Part shown: one piece after another, positions 17,094 through 25,445 of the stretch | Layout of the letters: each line of letters opens with the position of its first letter | Position numbering within the stretch: position 1 is the first letter of the stretch | NCBI GenBank assembly: GCA_964443885.1 | Contig: CAYUES010000009.1 | Span: forward strand, 1 to 30,479 | Length of the DNA: 30,479 nucleotides | Reading direction: 5' to 3' | Source: OMIS01 sp964443885 | GTDB lineage: Bacteria > Patescibacteriota > Microgenomatia > UBA1400 > PJMF01 | The notes under the pieces: model-generated | What the model was told of the DNA's origin: nothing | Database searches by the model: none | What the model saw: the letters and a program-made list of their open reading frames with translations, nothing else | Translations under genes and position numbers: made by a program

Positions 17094-18812
17094 ATGAGTA
17101 AGTCTGTGTATTGGAGTATTTTTATAGGTGTTTGTATAGTTACGGTCTTTGTACGTTTTTTTGCTTTAGGGCAAATTCCAACTTCTTTATACTGGGATGA
17201 AGCTGCCATTTTAGTAGATGCCAAAAGTATCAGTCAGACTGGATACGATATTCACGGCAACAGTGCCTTTCAGTTACTATTTCCTTCTTACGGTGACTAT
17301 AAGTTGCCGGTCTTGCTATGGCTTGCATCACTGAGCGTATCAATTTTTGGTGTCAGTGAGTTTGCAGTTAGATTGGTTAGTGCTGTGGCTGGTGTAGGCA
17401 CAGTCATAGTCGGAATTTTCCTTGCTCGTGAGTTAAGTACATTTATATTTTCAGAAAAAGAACGTGCTAAAAAATCACGATACTTTACCTTGGCAACACT
17501 GCTAGTGATAGGGACTTCGTTTTGGTCGATTCACTTTTCTCGGGTCGCATTTGAAGGGCATTTAGGGCAGTTTTTTGTTGCACTCTCAATTTTACTCACT
17601 TTTAAAGCACGAAGAACTAGCTGGCTGTATCTAGTTGCTGCGGTGGTTGGTGCAGTAGCAGTCTATACCTACTACTCGGTGCGATTTGTCTGGCCAGTTG
17701 CTTATATAGTTGCAGTTCTACTTTCTGCTGCCACTCAATTTGAGTCACTGCCTGACTTCTTGAAAACGTGTAAAGCAAAGCTGAAAACTTCATCCACTCA
17801 AATTGCTGTACTAGTCGCGTCATTTGTTCTATTTTTTGTACTACTGATCCCGATGACACGCTCGCCATACTACGCCGCAAGTCAGCAGTTTAGATTGAGC
17901 GCGGACTCAATTTTGCAGCGCGAACCACAAATACTTGAAGCAAATGAGTTGCGTGAACAAGCTGGCAATACTCTAGTCGATCGTCTGTACTTTCACCGAG
18001 ATGTACTGACCGTACAGCTCCTTGCAGAACACTACTCCAAACATCTTTCATTGGAGTACTTATTCTTGACAGGTGACAGTAACTTACGCCATGGTAGTGG
18101 CAGCAATGGTTTATTTGCTTTAATTTTGGTGCTGCCGTTTTTGGTTGGACTGTATAGATTGGCTATAGATAGAGCATCTGTTTTATTATTTTTAGCTGCG
18201 TGGTGGCTGATTAGTGTATTGCCAGCATCGGTTCCATTTGATGTCCCACATGCACTGCGTTCACTCAACGCTTTGGTACCACTGTCATTAATCATTGCCT
18301 ACGGGCTTTCTCATTTTTTTGTGCCGGTTGGTTGGGTACAAAAAATCTTGTATGTCACATTTTTCTGTATCCTCGCCGTGCAACTTGCGCAGTACTGGCA
18401 TTTTTACATCATTGAGTATCCGCGATTAAGTCATTCAGCCTGGCAAGGTGGGTATAAGAGCTTGGCAACTGCGGTAAACGAGCGAAAAACACAGTATGAT
18501 CAAGTGAGGGTGCTACTGTCAGATCATCGTTTCTTTCTTTGGGTTATTGCTGATCCTACGTATTCTGCTCAAGAAGTCCAGACGGCAGAAAAAAGCAACT
18601 TTGTAGTTACCCAGATTGAAAATGTCTATTTTGGCAGCTTTGATTTAAATAGTTTAACAACTCAAAATCAGTCAGTTGTACTTGTGGATGAGCGATCGAA
18701 ACTAGAAGAATCTCTTGCCAAAAATGGGCTGAAGCCAGATAGTATTGAAGTTATACGTGACCCAGTCAACAATATCGAGTATATGTTTGCTTCATTTACG
18801 ACTACACCATGA
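17094..18812 (+). CDS. GT39/PMT-like membrane glycosyltransferase (GT-C), paralogue 3
   Basis: This 572-residue polytopic protein is the third member of the local GT39 family. It has a first helix at about 5-21, the first-loop acidic pair D35-E36 in LYWDEAAILVDA, then SYGDYKLPVLLW (a variant of FGDYK with Tyr for Phe), LRHGSGSNG, a PHALR motif (P385, H386, R389), WHFYIIEYP followed by GGY, and a soluble C-terminal tail of about 110 residues. It should transfer a sugar from a polyprenyl-phosphate donor on the outer face. ATG 17094 is chosen because the sequence just upstream is a promoter and adds no family-like residues. Its stop overlaps the next start (ATGA), pairing it with the fourth paralogue. 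Confidence 0.85.
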   Translation: MSKSVYWSIFIGVCIVTVFVRFFALGQIPTSLYWDEAAILVDAKSISQTGYDIHGNSAFQLLFPSYGDYKLPVLLWLASLSVSIFGVSEFAVRLVSAVAGVGTVIVGIFLARELSTFIFSEKERAKKSRYFTLATLLVIGTSFWSIHFSRVAFEGHLGQFFVALSILLTFKARRTSWLYLVAAVVGAVAVYTYYSVRFVWPVAYIVAVLLSAATQFESLPDFLKTCKAKLKTSSTQIAVLVASFVLFFVLLIPMTRSPYYAASQQFRLSADSILQREPQILEANELREQAGNTLVDRLYFHRDVLTVQLLAEHYSKHLSLEYLFLTGDSNLRHGSGSNGLFALILVLPFLVGLYRLAIDRASVLLFLAAWWLISVLPASVPFDVPHALRSLNALVPLSLIIAYGLSHFFVPVGWVQKILYVTFFCILAVQLAQYWHFYIIEYPRLSHSAWQGGYKSLATAVNERKTQYDQVRVLLSDHRFFLWVIADPTYSAQEVQTAEKSNFVVTQIENVYFGSFDLNSLTTQNQSVVLVDERSKLEESLAKNGLKPDSIEVIRDPVNNIEYMFASFTTTP

Positions 18813-20440
18813 AAATTTACACAAAAACCATACTACTAGTACTGATTGTTGCAGTTTCTCTCTTTTTACGGACATATAGACTAGGCGACTATCTGAGTAT
18901 TTTAAATCGAGATGAAGCCGCGATTGCCTACAACGCTTTTTTACTTGAACAGACAGGCCAAGATGAGTGGGGTAGTACCTGGCCGTTGACACTTCAGTCA
19001 TTTGGTGACTACAAACTAATTGGGTATCCAAGTTTGGTAGTCGGATTTTTCAAAATCTTTGGATACGCAGACTGGGTGGTACGCTTACCTTCTGCTCTGG
19101 CCGGTGTCGGTGTTTTGTTGTGTATCTACTTTCTGAGCAAGCGTTTTACACAGAGCGAAGTTGCAGCCGTATCTACAACTATTTTAGCAGCAACTACTCC
19201 GATCTTTTTTTTCTACTCTAGAATCGCCTTTGAGGCAAATGTTGGCCTACTCTATGTCTTGGTACTCTTGTTTCTTCTCCTCAGGAAAATTGACAAGAAG
19301 ACTCTATACTGGGATGGTCTGGCCGTGGGAGTGAGTATTCTTGGGGTGATTACCTACAACACACCATTATTACTTTTGCCATTTATAACGTTGAGTATTC
19401 CTTTGATTCGCGGCATTACAAATTATCGAAACTGGCTTGTGCCAGTACTGGGATTAGCTCTCGTTTTTTTGACGTTTTTCATGCAGTTTGCAGAGCTAAA
19501 TGCGCAAAAGCAAGCAATTACTGTTTTTTCTGATCCAACAACATATGATGGGTATGTACAGTACCGCTCACAGTTTTCTGGCTGGCAAGTTACCCTGCTT
19601 GGCAATCAATACTTGTACTTTTTGCAGATAATTTTCAGGCACTTTCTTTCCAGTTTTTCATATCACTTTTTAGTAGCCCAAGGTGGCGCACACCCTTGGC
19701 ACTCTATTCCTGGCTGGAGTCACATCCTCTTACCGCAGTATATTTTGGGAATAGCTGGACTTATTGTACTGCTAGTTAGGATTACTCGAGTAAAACTTAG
19801 AGTCATAGGAAATATAAAGTCACTGAGAACCGTATTTCTAGAATATAGACAAAAACCTTTGGTTGAAACAGGACTCGGTCGAGCTAGTATTCTGACGTAT
19901 CTAACTCTAGTTAGTTTGGTTCCCTCGGTAATAACCGTTGATTCACCACACGCCACACGAAGCCTTTTATTCATCGTGTTATTTATTATCTGCGGAGGGT
20001 ACTGTATCGCCTATTTACAAAAAAACTTCAAGTTTTTTAAGTGGGTAGTAATTCTTGCAGTTGTTAGCAATGGTATTTTATTTTCATTCTTCGTAAGAAG
20101 TTACTTTACAGAGTATCCAAGTGTAGTGAAAATTATTTTAAAGTCTGGGTATGATCAAACGATCCAAACAGTGGAGACGCAGTACCAAAATAGAAATATT
20201 GCGGTGATCGACCCCGATGGGTATCAATACGTTTTGACTGCCTGGTATCTGCGAATGCCACCAACAGAATTTTTCTCATCAGCAGTAAAGCAGAACCCAG
20301 ACAGAATTGGCTTTCGGTACGGTGAGCAGGTTGGTCGCTATCACTTTGTCAAAGAAGCTGCTGATCGTTCTCAAGAGGAGCAAGTTATCGTAGAATGGAG
20401 TAGTGCCGCTCAAGAGTGGCAAGTACGAGAAGGTTTGTAG
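18809..20440 (+). CDS. GT39/PMT-like membrane glycosyltransferase (GT-C), paralogue 4
   Basis: This 543-residue protein shares the order of motifs in the other three: a first helix at about 6-20, D35-E36 in LNRDEAAIAYNAF, QSFGDYKLIGYP, a PHATR motif (P380, H381, R384), SYFTEYP followed by GY, and a soluble C-terminal tail. It is the most diverged member: where the others have LRHG or LRHS it has GGAHPWHSIPGW, with a different spacing. It overlaps the preceding gene by 4 bases (ATGA), so the pair is probably translationally coupled and may act on successive steps. Acceptor and donor are unknown. Confidence 0.84.
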   Translation: MKIYTKTILLVLIVAVSLFLRTYRLGDYLSILNRDEAAIAYNAFLLEQTGQDEWGSTWPLTLQSFGDYKLIGYPSLVVGFFKIFGYADWVVRLPSALAGVGVLLCIYFLSKRFTQSEVAAVSTTILAATTPIFFFYSRIAFEANVGLLYVLVLLFLLLRKIDKKTLYWDGLAVGVSILGVITYNTPLLLLPFITLSIPLIRGITNYRNWLVPVLGLALVFLTFFMQFAELNAQKQAITVFSDPTTYDGYVQYRSQFSGWQVTLLGNQYLYFLQIIFRHFLSSFSYHFLVAQGGAHPWHSIPGWSHILLPQYILGIAGLIVLLVRITRVKLRVIGNIKSLRTVFLEYRQKPLVETGLGRASILTYLTLVSLVPSVITVDSPHATRSLLFIVLFIICGGYCIAYLQKNFKFFKWVVILAVVSNGILFSFFVRSYFTEYPSVVKIILKSGYDQTIQTVETQYQNRNIAVIDPDGYQYVLTAWYLRMPPTEFFSSAVKQNPDRIGFRYGEQVGRYHFVKEAADRSQEEQVIVEWSSAAQEWQVREGL

Positions 20441-20441
20441 T

Positions 20442-21224
20442 ATGTTATCTGTGGTTTTAGCTGTTCACAATGAAGAAAAGAACTTGGCACGTTGCTTAGA
20501 GTCGGTGCAGCAACTTGCAGATGAAGTTATTGTGGTCGATGGTGAGTCGACAGATCAGACAGTGAAAATTGCGAAAAGTTTTGGGGCTCGCGTGATTGCG
20601 ACGACCAATAAATCAAACTTTCATATTAACAAACAACTTGCGATGGATGCAGCCAAAAAACCACTGGTACTACAACTCGATGCAGATGAAGTAGTAGATG
20701 CGGAACTAGTCAGTTTTATCGAGTCACTCAAAGCCCAGATTTCGGCTGGAACACTCGCGAGTCAGCCAGTTGCATGGTATTTACGCAGGAAAAATTTCTT
20801 TTTAGGAAGATTTTTACGCAAAGGAGGACAGTATCCGGATCCAGTGATCAGACTATATCTACAGGGCAAAGCCCGGCTTCCACAGGAAAACGTCCATGAG
20901 CAGATGACTGTGGATGGTGAGACGGCAACAGCACCGGGCCATTTACTGCACTATGCATTCCCTGATTTTTCTACCTATGTTAGGAAATTCAATACCTACA
21001 CTTCTTTTGAGGCTGAGCGTATGCACGGTAAAGGAGTTCAACCTTCGGCTGGTTTAGCTTTTTCTTACTGGGTCGTTAAACCATGTGTAACTTTCTTTAG
21101 CTTATTTCTGAGACATAAAGGTTTTGTAGATGGCTTTTCTGGCTTCATGTTTGCGCTAATGAGCTCTGTTTTTCACATCTGTACGTATATTAAATTAGAA
21201 GAATACTATAGAAAAACACCATGA
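20442..21224 (+). CDS. GT2 family glycosyltransferase (WaaE/KdtX-like)
   Basis: This 260-residue protein shows the complete WaaE-like N-terminal pattern: LSVVLAVHNEEKNLARCLES (2-21), ADEVIVVDGESTDQTV (26-41, D33), FGARVI (47-52), the DxD motif LQLDADE (77-83, D80 and D82) and ENVHEQ. Basic and hydrophobic segments near the C-terminus suggest membrane association. ATG 20442 follows the previous TAG by 1 base; the frame is open upstream to 20403, but that segment overlaps the previous gene and lacks family character. It ends in an ATGA overlap with the next GT4. It probably extends a lipid-linked glycan in the cytoplasm. Confidence 0.88.
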   Translation: MLSVVLAVHNEEKNLARCLESVQQLADEVIVVDGESTDQTVKIAKSFGARVIATTNKSNFHINKQLAMDAAKKPLVLQLDADEVVDAELVSFIESLKAQISAGTLASQPVAWYLRRKNFFLGRFLRKGGQYPDPVIRLYLQGKARLPQENVHEQMTVDGETATAPGHLLHYAFPDFSTYVRKFNTYTSFEAERMHGKGVQPSAGLAFSYWVVKPCVTFFSLFLRHKGFVDGFSGFMFALMSSVFHICTYIKLEEYYRKTP

Positions 21225-22255
21225 ATATATTTTTTGATACCTCACCACTAAAAACCGACCATGCGATTCGCGGCATTGGGATGTATACCAAACAGCTCAA
21301 AGAAGCTCTGGAGAAACTACCTGAAGTATGTATCCAAGAAACTAGGAACAAAGATACCGATCTCGTACACTATCCGTACTTCGATTTGTACTTTGATACG
21401 CTGCCTGTTTCTATGTCAAAAAAAACCGTCGTGACGATTCATGATGTAATTCCACTCGAGTTTCCTGATTTTTATAAACCGGGAATAAAAGGGAAGTTGC
21501 GCTTTCGCAAACAACTGGTAGCTTTAAAATTTGTACAAGCAATCATTACCGATTCGATGTACTCTAAGCAAAAAATACACAAACTGCTTGGAGTACATCA
21601 AGACAAAATACACGTCGTATATCTTTCTGCAAATAAAGAACTGACGCCTCAAACACCAGCAAAAATTAGAAACGCACGAGAAAAATTTAATCTACCGGAA
21701 CAGTATATTTTGTACGTTGGTGACATTAATTACAATAAAAATATTCCGCAACTTATTAAAGCTGTAAAGTACTTACCGTCTGATCTGCACTTAGTCTGTG
21801 TTGGCAAAAACTTTGTTGAGCAAGAAATACCTGAGTGGCAGTGGATTGAGTCACAGATCGAAATGTCACAAGTTGCAGACCGCGTACACTTTTTACCAAC
21901 TGTGCCACAAGGAGAAAATGACTTGTTAAGTGCTTTGTATTCTGGTGCGGTGGCGTATGTTCAACCTTCACTTTCTGAAGGATTTGGTTTACCAGTGTTG
22001 GATGCACTCCGTTGTCACTGTCCAGTTGTATCGAGTAATCGTGGTTCGCTGCCTGAAGTTGGTGGAGCAGTCCCTATCTATGTTGAACCAACTGCAGAAG
22101 ACATTGCCAATGGCGTTGAAAAGGTCTTGGCGTTAAGTCCGCAGAATAAGCGCAAACTACTCGAACGTGGTGAAGAATGGGCAGAGACCTTTTCGTGGGA
22201 AAAAGCCGCACAAGAAACACTGACTGTCTATACAAAGGTTATCGCAAAAAAATAA
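21221..22255 (+). CDS. GT4 family glycosyltransferase
   Basis: This 344-residue GT-B enzyme begins MNIFFDTSPL with the acceptor-side Gly loop IRGIGMYTKQL. VVTIHDVIPLEFP is typical of mannosyltransferase-like GT4 proteins of surface polysaccharide loci. ILYVGDINYNKNIPQLIKA opens the donor domain. The EX7E position reads SEGFGLPVLD, with Glu253 and Asp261, so the second acidic residue is Asp, a change seen in parts of the family. GSLPEVGG follows, as is usual. It starts with a 4-base ATGA overlap. Cytoplasmic and probably retaining; the sugar is not assignable. Confidence 0.9.
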   Translation: MNIFFDTSPLKTDHAIRGIGMYTKQLKEALEKLPEVCIQETRNKDTDLVHYPYFDLYFDTLPVSMSKKTVVTIHDVIPLEFPDFYKPGIKGKLRFRKQLVALKFVQAIITDSMYSKQKIHKLLGVHQDKIHVVYLSANKELTPQTPAKIRNAREKFNLPEQYILYVGDINYNKNIPQLIKAVKYLPSDLHLVCVGKNFVEQEIPEWQWIESQIEMSQVADRVHFLPTVPQGENDLLSALYSGAVAYVQPSLSEGFGLPVLDALRCHCPVVSSNRGSLPEVGGAVPIYVEPTAEDIANGVEKVLALSPQNKRKLLERGEEWAETFSWEKAAQETLTVYTKVIAKK

Positions 22256-22275
22256 ATTAAAGTTGTCGTACATAT

Positions 22276-23487
22276 ATGATAATTACAAAACAAGAAGTAA
22301 CGCGAATAACCTTACTCTGTATAGTTTGGCGCAGTATTTTGTTTCTTGTTGGTTCGGTGGCCGGTTTATTTGTGCCCTATAATCCCACCTTTCCATACTT
22401 TGAGGTTAGATTGCTCAATTCAGGTTTACCACAATGGCTATACTCTTGGGCTAATTTTGATGGTGTGCATTACTTACTAATTGCTCAAGAAGGCTACTTT
22501 GGAACAGGATTAGTTCAAGCGTTTTTCCCCGTTTATCCAGGATTAATTAACTTAATGGCAACGATTGCTGACAATTTTTTGCTAAGTGGACTGCTGGTTA
22601 GCAACATTGCATTCTTAGGAGTTCTGTTAGTTTTCTTCAGCCTAGTAAAAAATACTTTTACTACTTCAATAGCCTGGAAAGCTCTGGTACTACTGTTGCT
22701 CTTTCCCACCAGTTTCTTTGGTGTCGCACTCTATAACGAATCAGTATTTTTACTTTTTGTGTTAGCAGCTTTCTACAGCTCGCAGCAGAAAAACTGGTTG
22801 TGGGCAGGCATATTTGCGGCAGTTGCCTCTGCTACACGAGTAGTGGGCGTCTTTGTAACAATTGGATTGTTACTAGAGGTTATAGTGCTGGCCGTGCAAC
22901 AAAGTACAGTATTTAGCAAAAAGAATTGGAACTTCAAAACAGTAGTTTCAGAAGTACTGACGTATATTCTTGCGCAAAAAAAGAGAATTGCATTACTTTC
23001 AATTGGTTTTCTAGGATTACTCAGTTATATGTGCTATTTATGGTTTGTTTTTGGTGATCCGTTATATTTTTTGCATGTTCAGTCGGAGTTTAATACCGGT
23101 AGACAAGAGTCACTGGTGTTGTTACCACAAACCCTATGGCGCGGAGTCAAGATCTTGCTTACAGTATCTTTTGATCTGCGTTATTTTTTCTATCTTCAGG
23201 AACTGCTCTTTACCTGTGCCGCATTGCTAGTTTTGTTGCTAGGTTTCAAAAAGCAGTATGCAATTCCGTATGCTTGGCTATTTTTTGGACTGTTGGCGGT
23301 CATTCTACCTACAGCCACAGGTACACTTTCAAGTATGCCTAGATACGTCTTGGTAGCCTTCCCAATCTTTGTTATACTAGCCCAGTTGCAGCTCTCAAGG
23401 TTCGTCTGGTATATGCTCTACGTTTCTTCGGGCGCGCTTTTACTCTGGAACACGATAGTATTTATTCAGGGCTCCTGGGTAGCCTAG
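22276..23487 (+). CDS. PIG-V-like membrane mannosyltransferase (GT76, GT-C)
   Basis: This 403-residue polytopic protein resembles GPI mannosyltransferase 2 (PIG-V/GPI18) and its bacterial relatives. Key elements are WANFDGVHYLLIAQEGY (58-74, D62 and H65), FFPVYPG (83-89), FPTSFFGVALYNESVFLLF and the following ATRVVG. The FDG-H and FFP-YP motifs sit in the first loops, as in the eukaryotic enzymes, where the Asp is thought to be catalytic. About 9-10 hydrophobic segments are present and there is no soluble tail. It follows the previous gene after 20 bases without a clear Shine-Dalgarno. The expected reaction is transfer of mannose from polyprenyl-phosphate-mannose on the outer face; the mannose part is inferred from the family. 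Confidence 0.85.
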   Translation: MIITKQEVTRITLLCIVWRSILFLVGSVAGLFVPYNPTFPYFEVRLLNSGLPQWLYSWANFDGVHYLLIAQEGYFGTGLVQAFFPVYPGLINLMATIADNFLLSGLLVSNIAFLGVLLVFFSLVKNTFTTSIAWKALVLLLLFPTSFFGVALYNESVFLLFVLAAFYSSQQKNWLWAGIFAAVASATRVVGVFVTIGLLLEVIVLAVQQSTVFSKKNWNFKTVVSEVLTYILAQKKRIALLSIGFLGLLSYMCYLWFVFGDPLYFLHVQSEFNTGRQESLVLLPQTLWRGVKILLTVSFDLRYFFYLQELLFTCAALLVLLLGFKKQYAIPYAWLFFGLLAVILPTATGTLSSMPRYVLVAFPIFVILAQLQLSRFVWYMLYVSSGALLLWNTIVFIQGSWVA

Positions 23488-23500
23488 AGAAAGGTCTGTC

Positions 23501-24421
23501 ATGAAAATTTTAGTAACTGGTGGAGCAGGCTTTATTGCTTCTCATGTTGTTGATCGCTACATTGCAGCTGGTCATGAGGTAGTTGTTGTCGATAACTTGT
23601 CATCAGGTAAAGCGGAGCAAGTTAATCCCCAAGCAAAATTTATCCAAGCCGATATTACAGATAAAGAAACAATTCAACGAATTATTAGAGAAGAACGGCC
23701 TGAAATCTTAAACTTACACGCTGCTCATATCCAAGTTGGCAACTCAGTAAAAAATCCGCAGTTTGATGCTGAAAACAACATTCTTGCTACGATCCACATT
23801 ATGGAAGCAGCGCGCGAAGTTCCAGTTAAAAAAGTAATTTTTGCATCAACTGGTGGGGCGATGTACGGTAATAAACCAATTCCTTTCAAGGAAGAGATGA
23901 AAGAAGAGCCGGTTTCCCCGTATGGTGTTTCAAAACGCTCGGCAGAGTTGTACCTAAATTACTACCATGAACAGTACGGTATCCCGTACACGGTGTTGCG
24001 TTACTCAAACGTCTATGGACCACGCCAAAATCCGCATGGAGAATCTGGTGTGATCGCGATTTTTAGTGAAATGATTGCCCAAGGTAAACGACCAGTTATC
24101 AATGGTGACGGCACGCATACGCGAGACTACGTCTTTATTGATGATGTGGCTCGTGCAAATTTACTGGCACTTGATACGCCATTTGTAGGTGCGCTAAATA
24201 TTGGAACGACTACTGAAATTAGTACCAACGATGTTTTCCGCAAAGTTGTGGAAGTCTTTGGGGTACAGATGGAAGAAGAGCATGGTGCAGAGCGTCCCGG
24301 TGAGCAAGTCCAGAGTTCACTTTCCTATGAAAAAGCAAAAGAAATTTTAGGTTGGGAACCAACTGTCAACTTTGATGAAGGTGTCCGCCGAGTGGTTGAG
24401 TGGTATAAGAATAAAAACTAG
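23501..24421 (+). CDS. NAD-dependent nucleotide-sugar epimerase/dehydratase (GalE-like extended SDR)
   Basis: This 306-residue cytoplasmic enzyme probably epimerises a UDP-sugar at C4. It shows the NAD-binding TGGAGFIAS (6-14), VVDNLSSGK (29-37), LNLHAAHIQV, the catalytic Ser/Thr in FASTGGAMYG (S116, T117), YGVSK (Y141, K145), LRYSNVYGPRQ, and the C-terminal TRDYVFIDDVA and NIGT motifs. The third Gly of the TGxxGxxG motif is Ala13, seen in some GalE-like proteins. AAAGG about 7 bases before the ATG may serve as ribosome binding site. The substrate could be UDP-Glc/Gal, UDP-GlcNAc/GalNAc or a uronic acid. It supplies a sugar donor for the transferases around it. Confidence 0.88.
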   Translation: MKILVTGGAGFIASHVVDRYIAAGHEVVVVDNLSSGKAEQVNPQAKFIQADITDKETIQRIIREERPEILNLHAAHIQVGNSVKNPQFDAENNILATIHIMEAAREVPVKKVIFASTGGAMYGNKPIPFKEEMKEEPVSPYGVSKRSAELYLNYYHEQYGIPYTVLRYSNVYGPRQNPHGESGVIAIFSEMIAQGKRPVINGDGTHTRDYVFIDDVARANLLALDTPFVGALNIGTTTEISTNDVFRKVVEVFGVQMEEEHGAERPGEQVQSSLSYEKAKEILGWEPTVNFDEGVRRVVEWYKNKN

Positions 24422-24441
24422 ATTCACTAGAGAATTACTCT

Positions 24442-25116
24442 ATGAAAACTGCTGTAAGCTCATCAGCTTGGGTGATTATTCCTGCCTACAATGAAGAGAA
24501 GTATGTAGCACGAGTGCTAGAGCGTGTTCTGAAAGTAACTACAAATATTATTGTTGTTGATGATGGTTCCAGAGATCTTACTTTTGAAATTGCCAGCGAG
24601 CAGATTCCGCATGTCTTAAAGCATCAGATTAACTTAGGAAAAGGTGCGGCGCTTAAGACGGGTGCCGAGTATGCTTTTTCTGAACTAGGTGCAACTGGTG
24701 TTATTTTTTTTGACGGCGATGATCAGCATGATCCAAACTTACTCACCACCTTTGCTACAGAGCTACAAACTTCAGATGTTGTTTTGGGGGTTAGAGCTTT
24801 TGATAATAAGATGCCACTACTACGAATAATGATGAATCGATTGGCATCATTTTTGGTATTACTTTTTTTTGGTAAGTATATTCCGGATATCCCGTGTGGT
24901 TTTAAAGCCTTAAGTAAAAGTGCCTATAAAAAAATTAACTGGAAGTCGCGTGACTATGCTGTGGAGATGGAAATTGCTGCTCGCGTTGCACAGTATGACT
25001 TGAAGTATAGTGAAGTTTCAATTCCCACAGTCTATCACGACCTTGACAGAGGGATGACGATTCTTGATACTATCACTATCGTGCCGCAGTTTATAAGTTG
25101 GAGGTTTTTCTCATGA
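24442..25116 (+). CDS. GT2 polyprenyl-phosphate sugar synthase-like (DPM1/DPG synthase type)
   Basis: This 224-residue GT2 enzyme matches the dolichol-phosphate mannose/glucose synthase group, which makes the lipid-phosphate sugars used by GT-C enzymes. It shows WVIIPAYNEE (10-19), IIVVDDGSRD (36-45), INLGKGAALKTG (63-74), FFDGDDQHDP (89-98) with the metal-binding acidic cluster, then NRLAS, IPDIPCGFKALSK and the YSEVSIP segment. It has no C-terminal transmembrane domain. The next gene, overlapping by 4 bases, encodes a DUF2304 membrane protein, a common partner of such GT2 enzymes and a possible membrane anchor. In this locus, rich in GT-C enzymes, it is the most likely donor maker. Which sugar it loads is unknown. 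Confidence 0.88.
   Translation: MKTAVSSSAWVIIPAYNEEKYVARVLERVLKVTTNIIVVDDGSRDLTFEIASEQIPHVLKHQINLGKGAALKTGAEYAFSELGATGVIFFDGDDQHDPNLLTTFATELQTSDVVLGVRAFDNKMPLLRIMMNRLASFLVLLFFGKYIPDIPCGFKALSKSAYKKINWKSRDYAVEMEIAARVAQYDLKYSEVSIPTVYHDLDRGMTILDTITIVPQFISWRFFS
25100..25104 (+). promoter_or_regulatory. Strong Shine-Dalgarno for the DUF2304 gene
   Basis: GGAGG lies 8 bases before ATG 25113, inside the end of the preceding GT2 gene. It decides the start in favour of ATG 25113 over an upstream TTG at 25098. It is the best Shine-Dalgarno match in the window. Confidence 0.7.
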
Positions 25117-25445
25117 GTATTTTCCAAATCATTGCAACGCTGTTTGCATTATTTATGATCTATACAGTTACACTGTATCGTAAAAAAAAGACGCTGAGTT
25201 CGATGGAAACAAGTCTTTGGCTGGCAATCTGGAGTTTATTTATTGTAATAGCAACTTTTCCAAACCTAATGCTTGGAATTTCTGATCGCTTGAACTTTGC
25301 TCGGGTGTTTGATTTGTTAGTAGTTGGTGCACTAATGATTTTATCGGTCGTGACGTTTGCTAACTACTTTACTCACAAACGCTTAGAAACTCGTATCGAA
25401 GATCTGGTTCGGGAAAAAGCCTTACTCGAAAAAAGAAGTAAATGA
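25113..25445 (+). CDS. DUF2304 family small membrane protein
   Basis: This 110-residue protein has three hydrophobic segments (about 2-20, 33-50, 66-85) separated by short basic loops (LYRKKKTLS), and ends in a charged, probably coiled-coil tail (RLETRIEDLVREKALLEKRSK in part). This layout matches DUF2304, a family usually encoded directly beside GT2 polyprenyl-phosphate sugar synthases. It overlaps the DPM1-like gene upstream and the GT2 gene downstream, both by ATGA, so the three are probably translated together. The likely role is anchoring or helping the partner GT2 at the membrane. That role is inferred from context; the family has no established biochemical activity known to me. Confidence 0.82.
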   Translation: MSIFQIIATLFALFMIYTVTLYRKKKTLSSMETSLWLAIWSLFIVIATFPNLMLGISDRLNFARVFDLLVVGALMILSVVTFANYFTHKRLETRIEDLVREKALLEKRSK

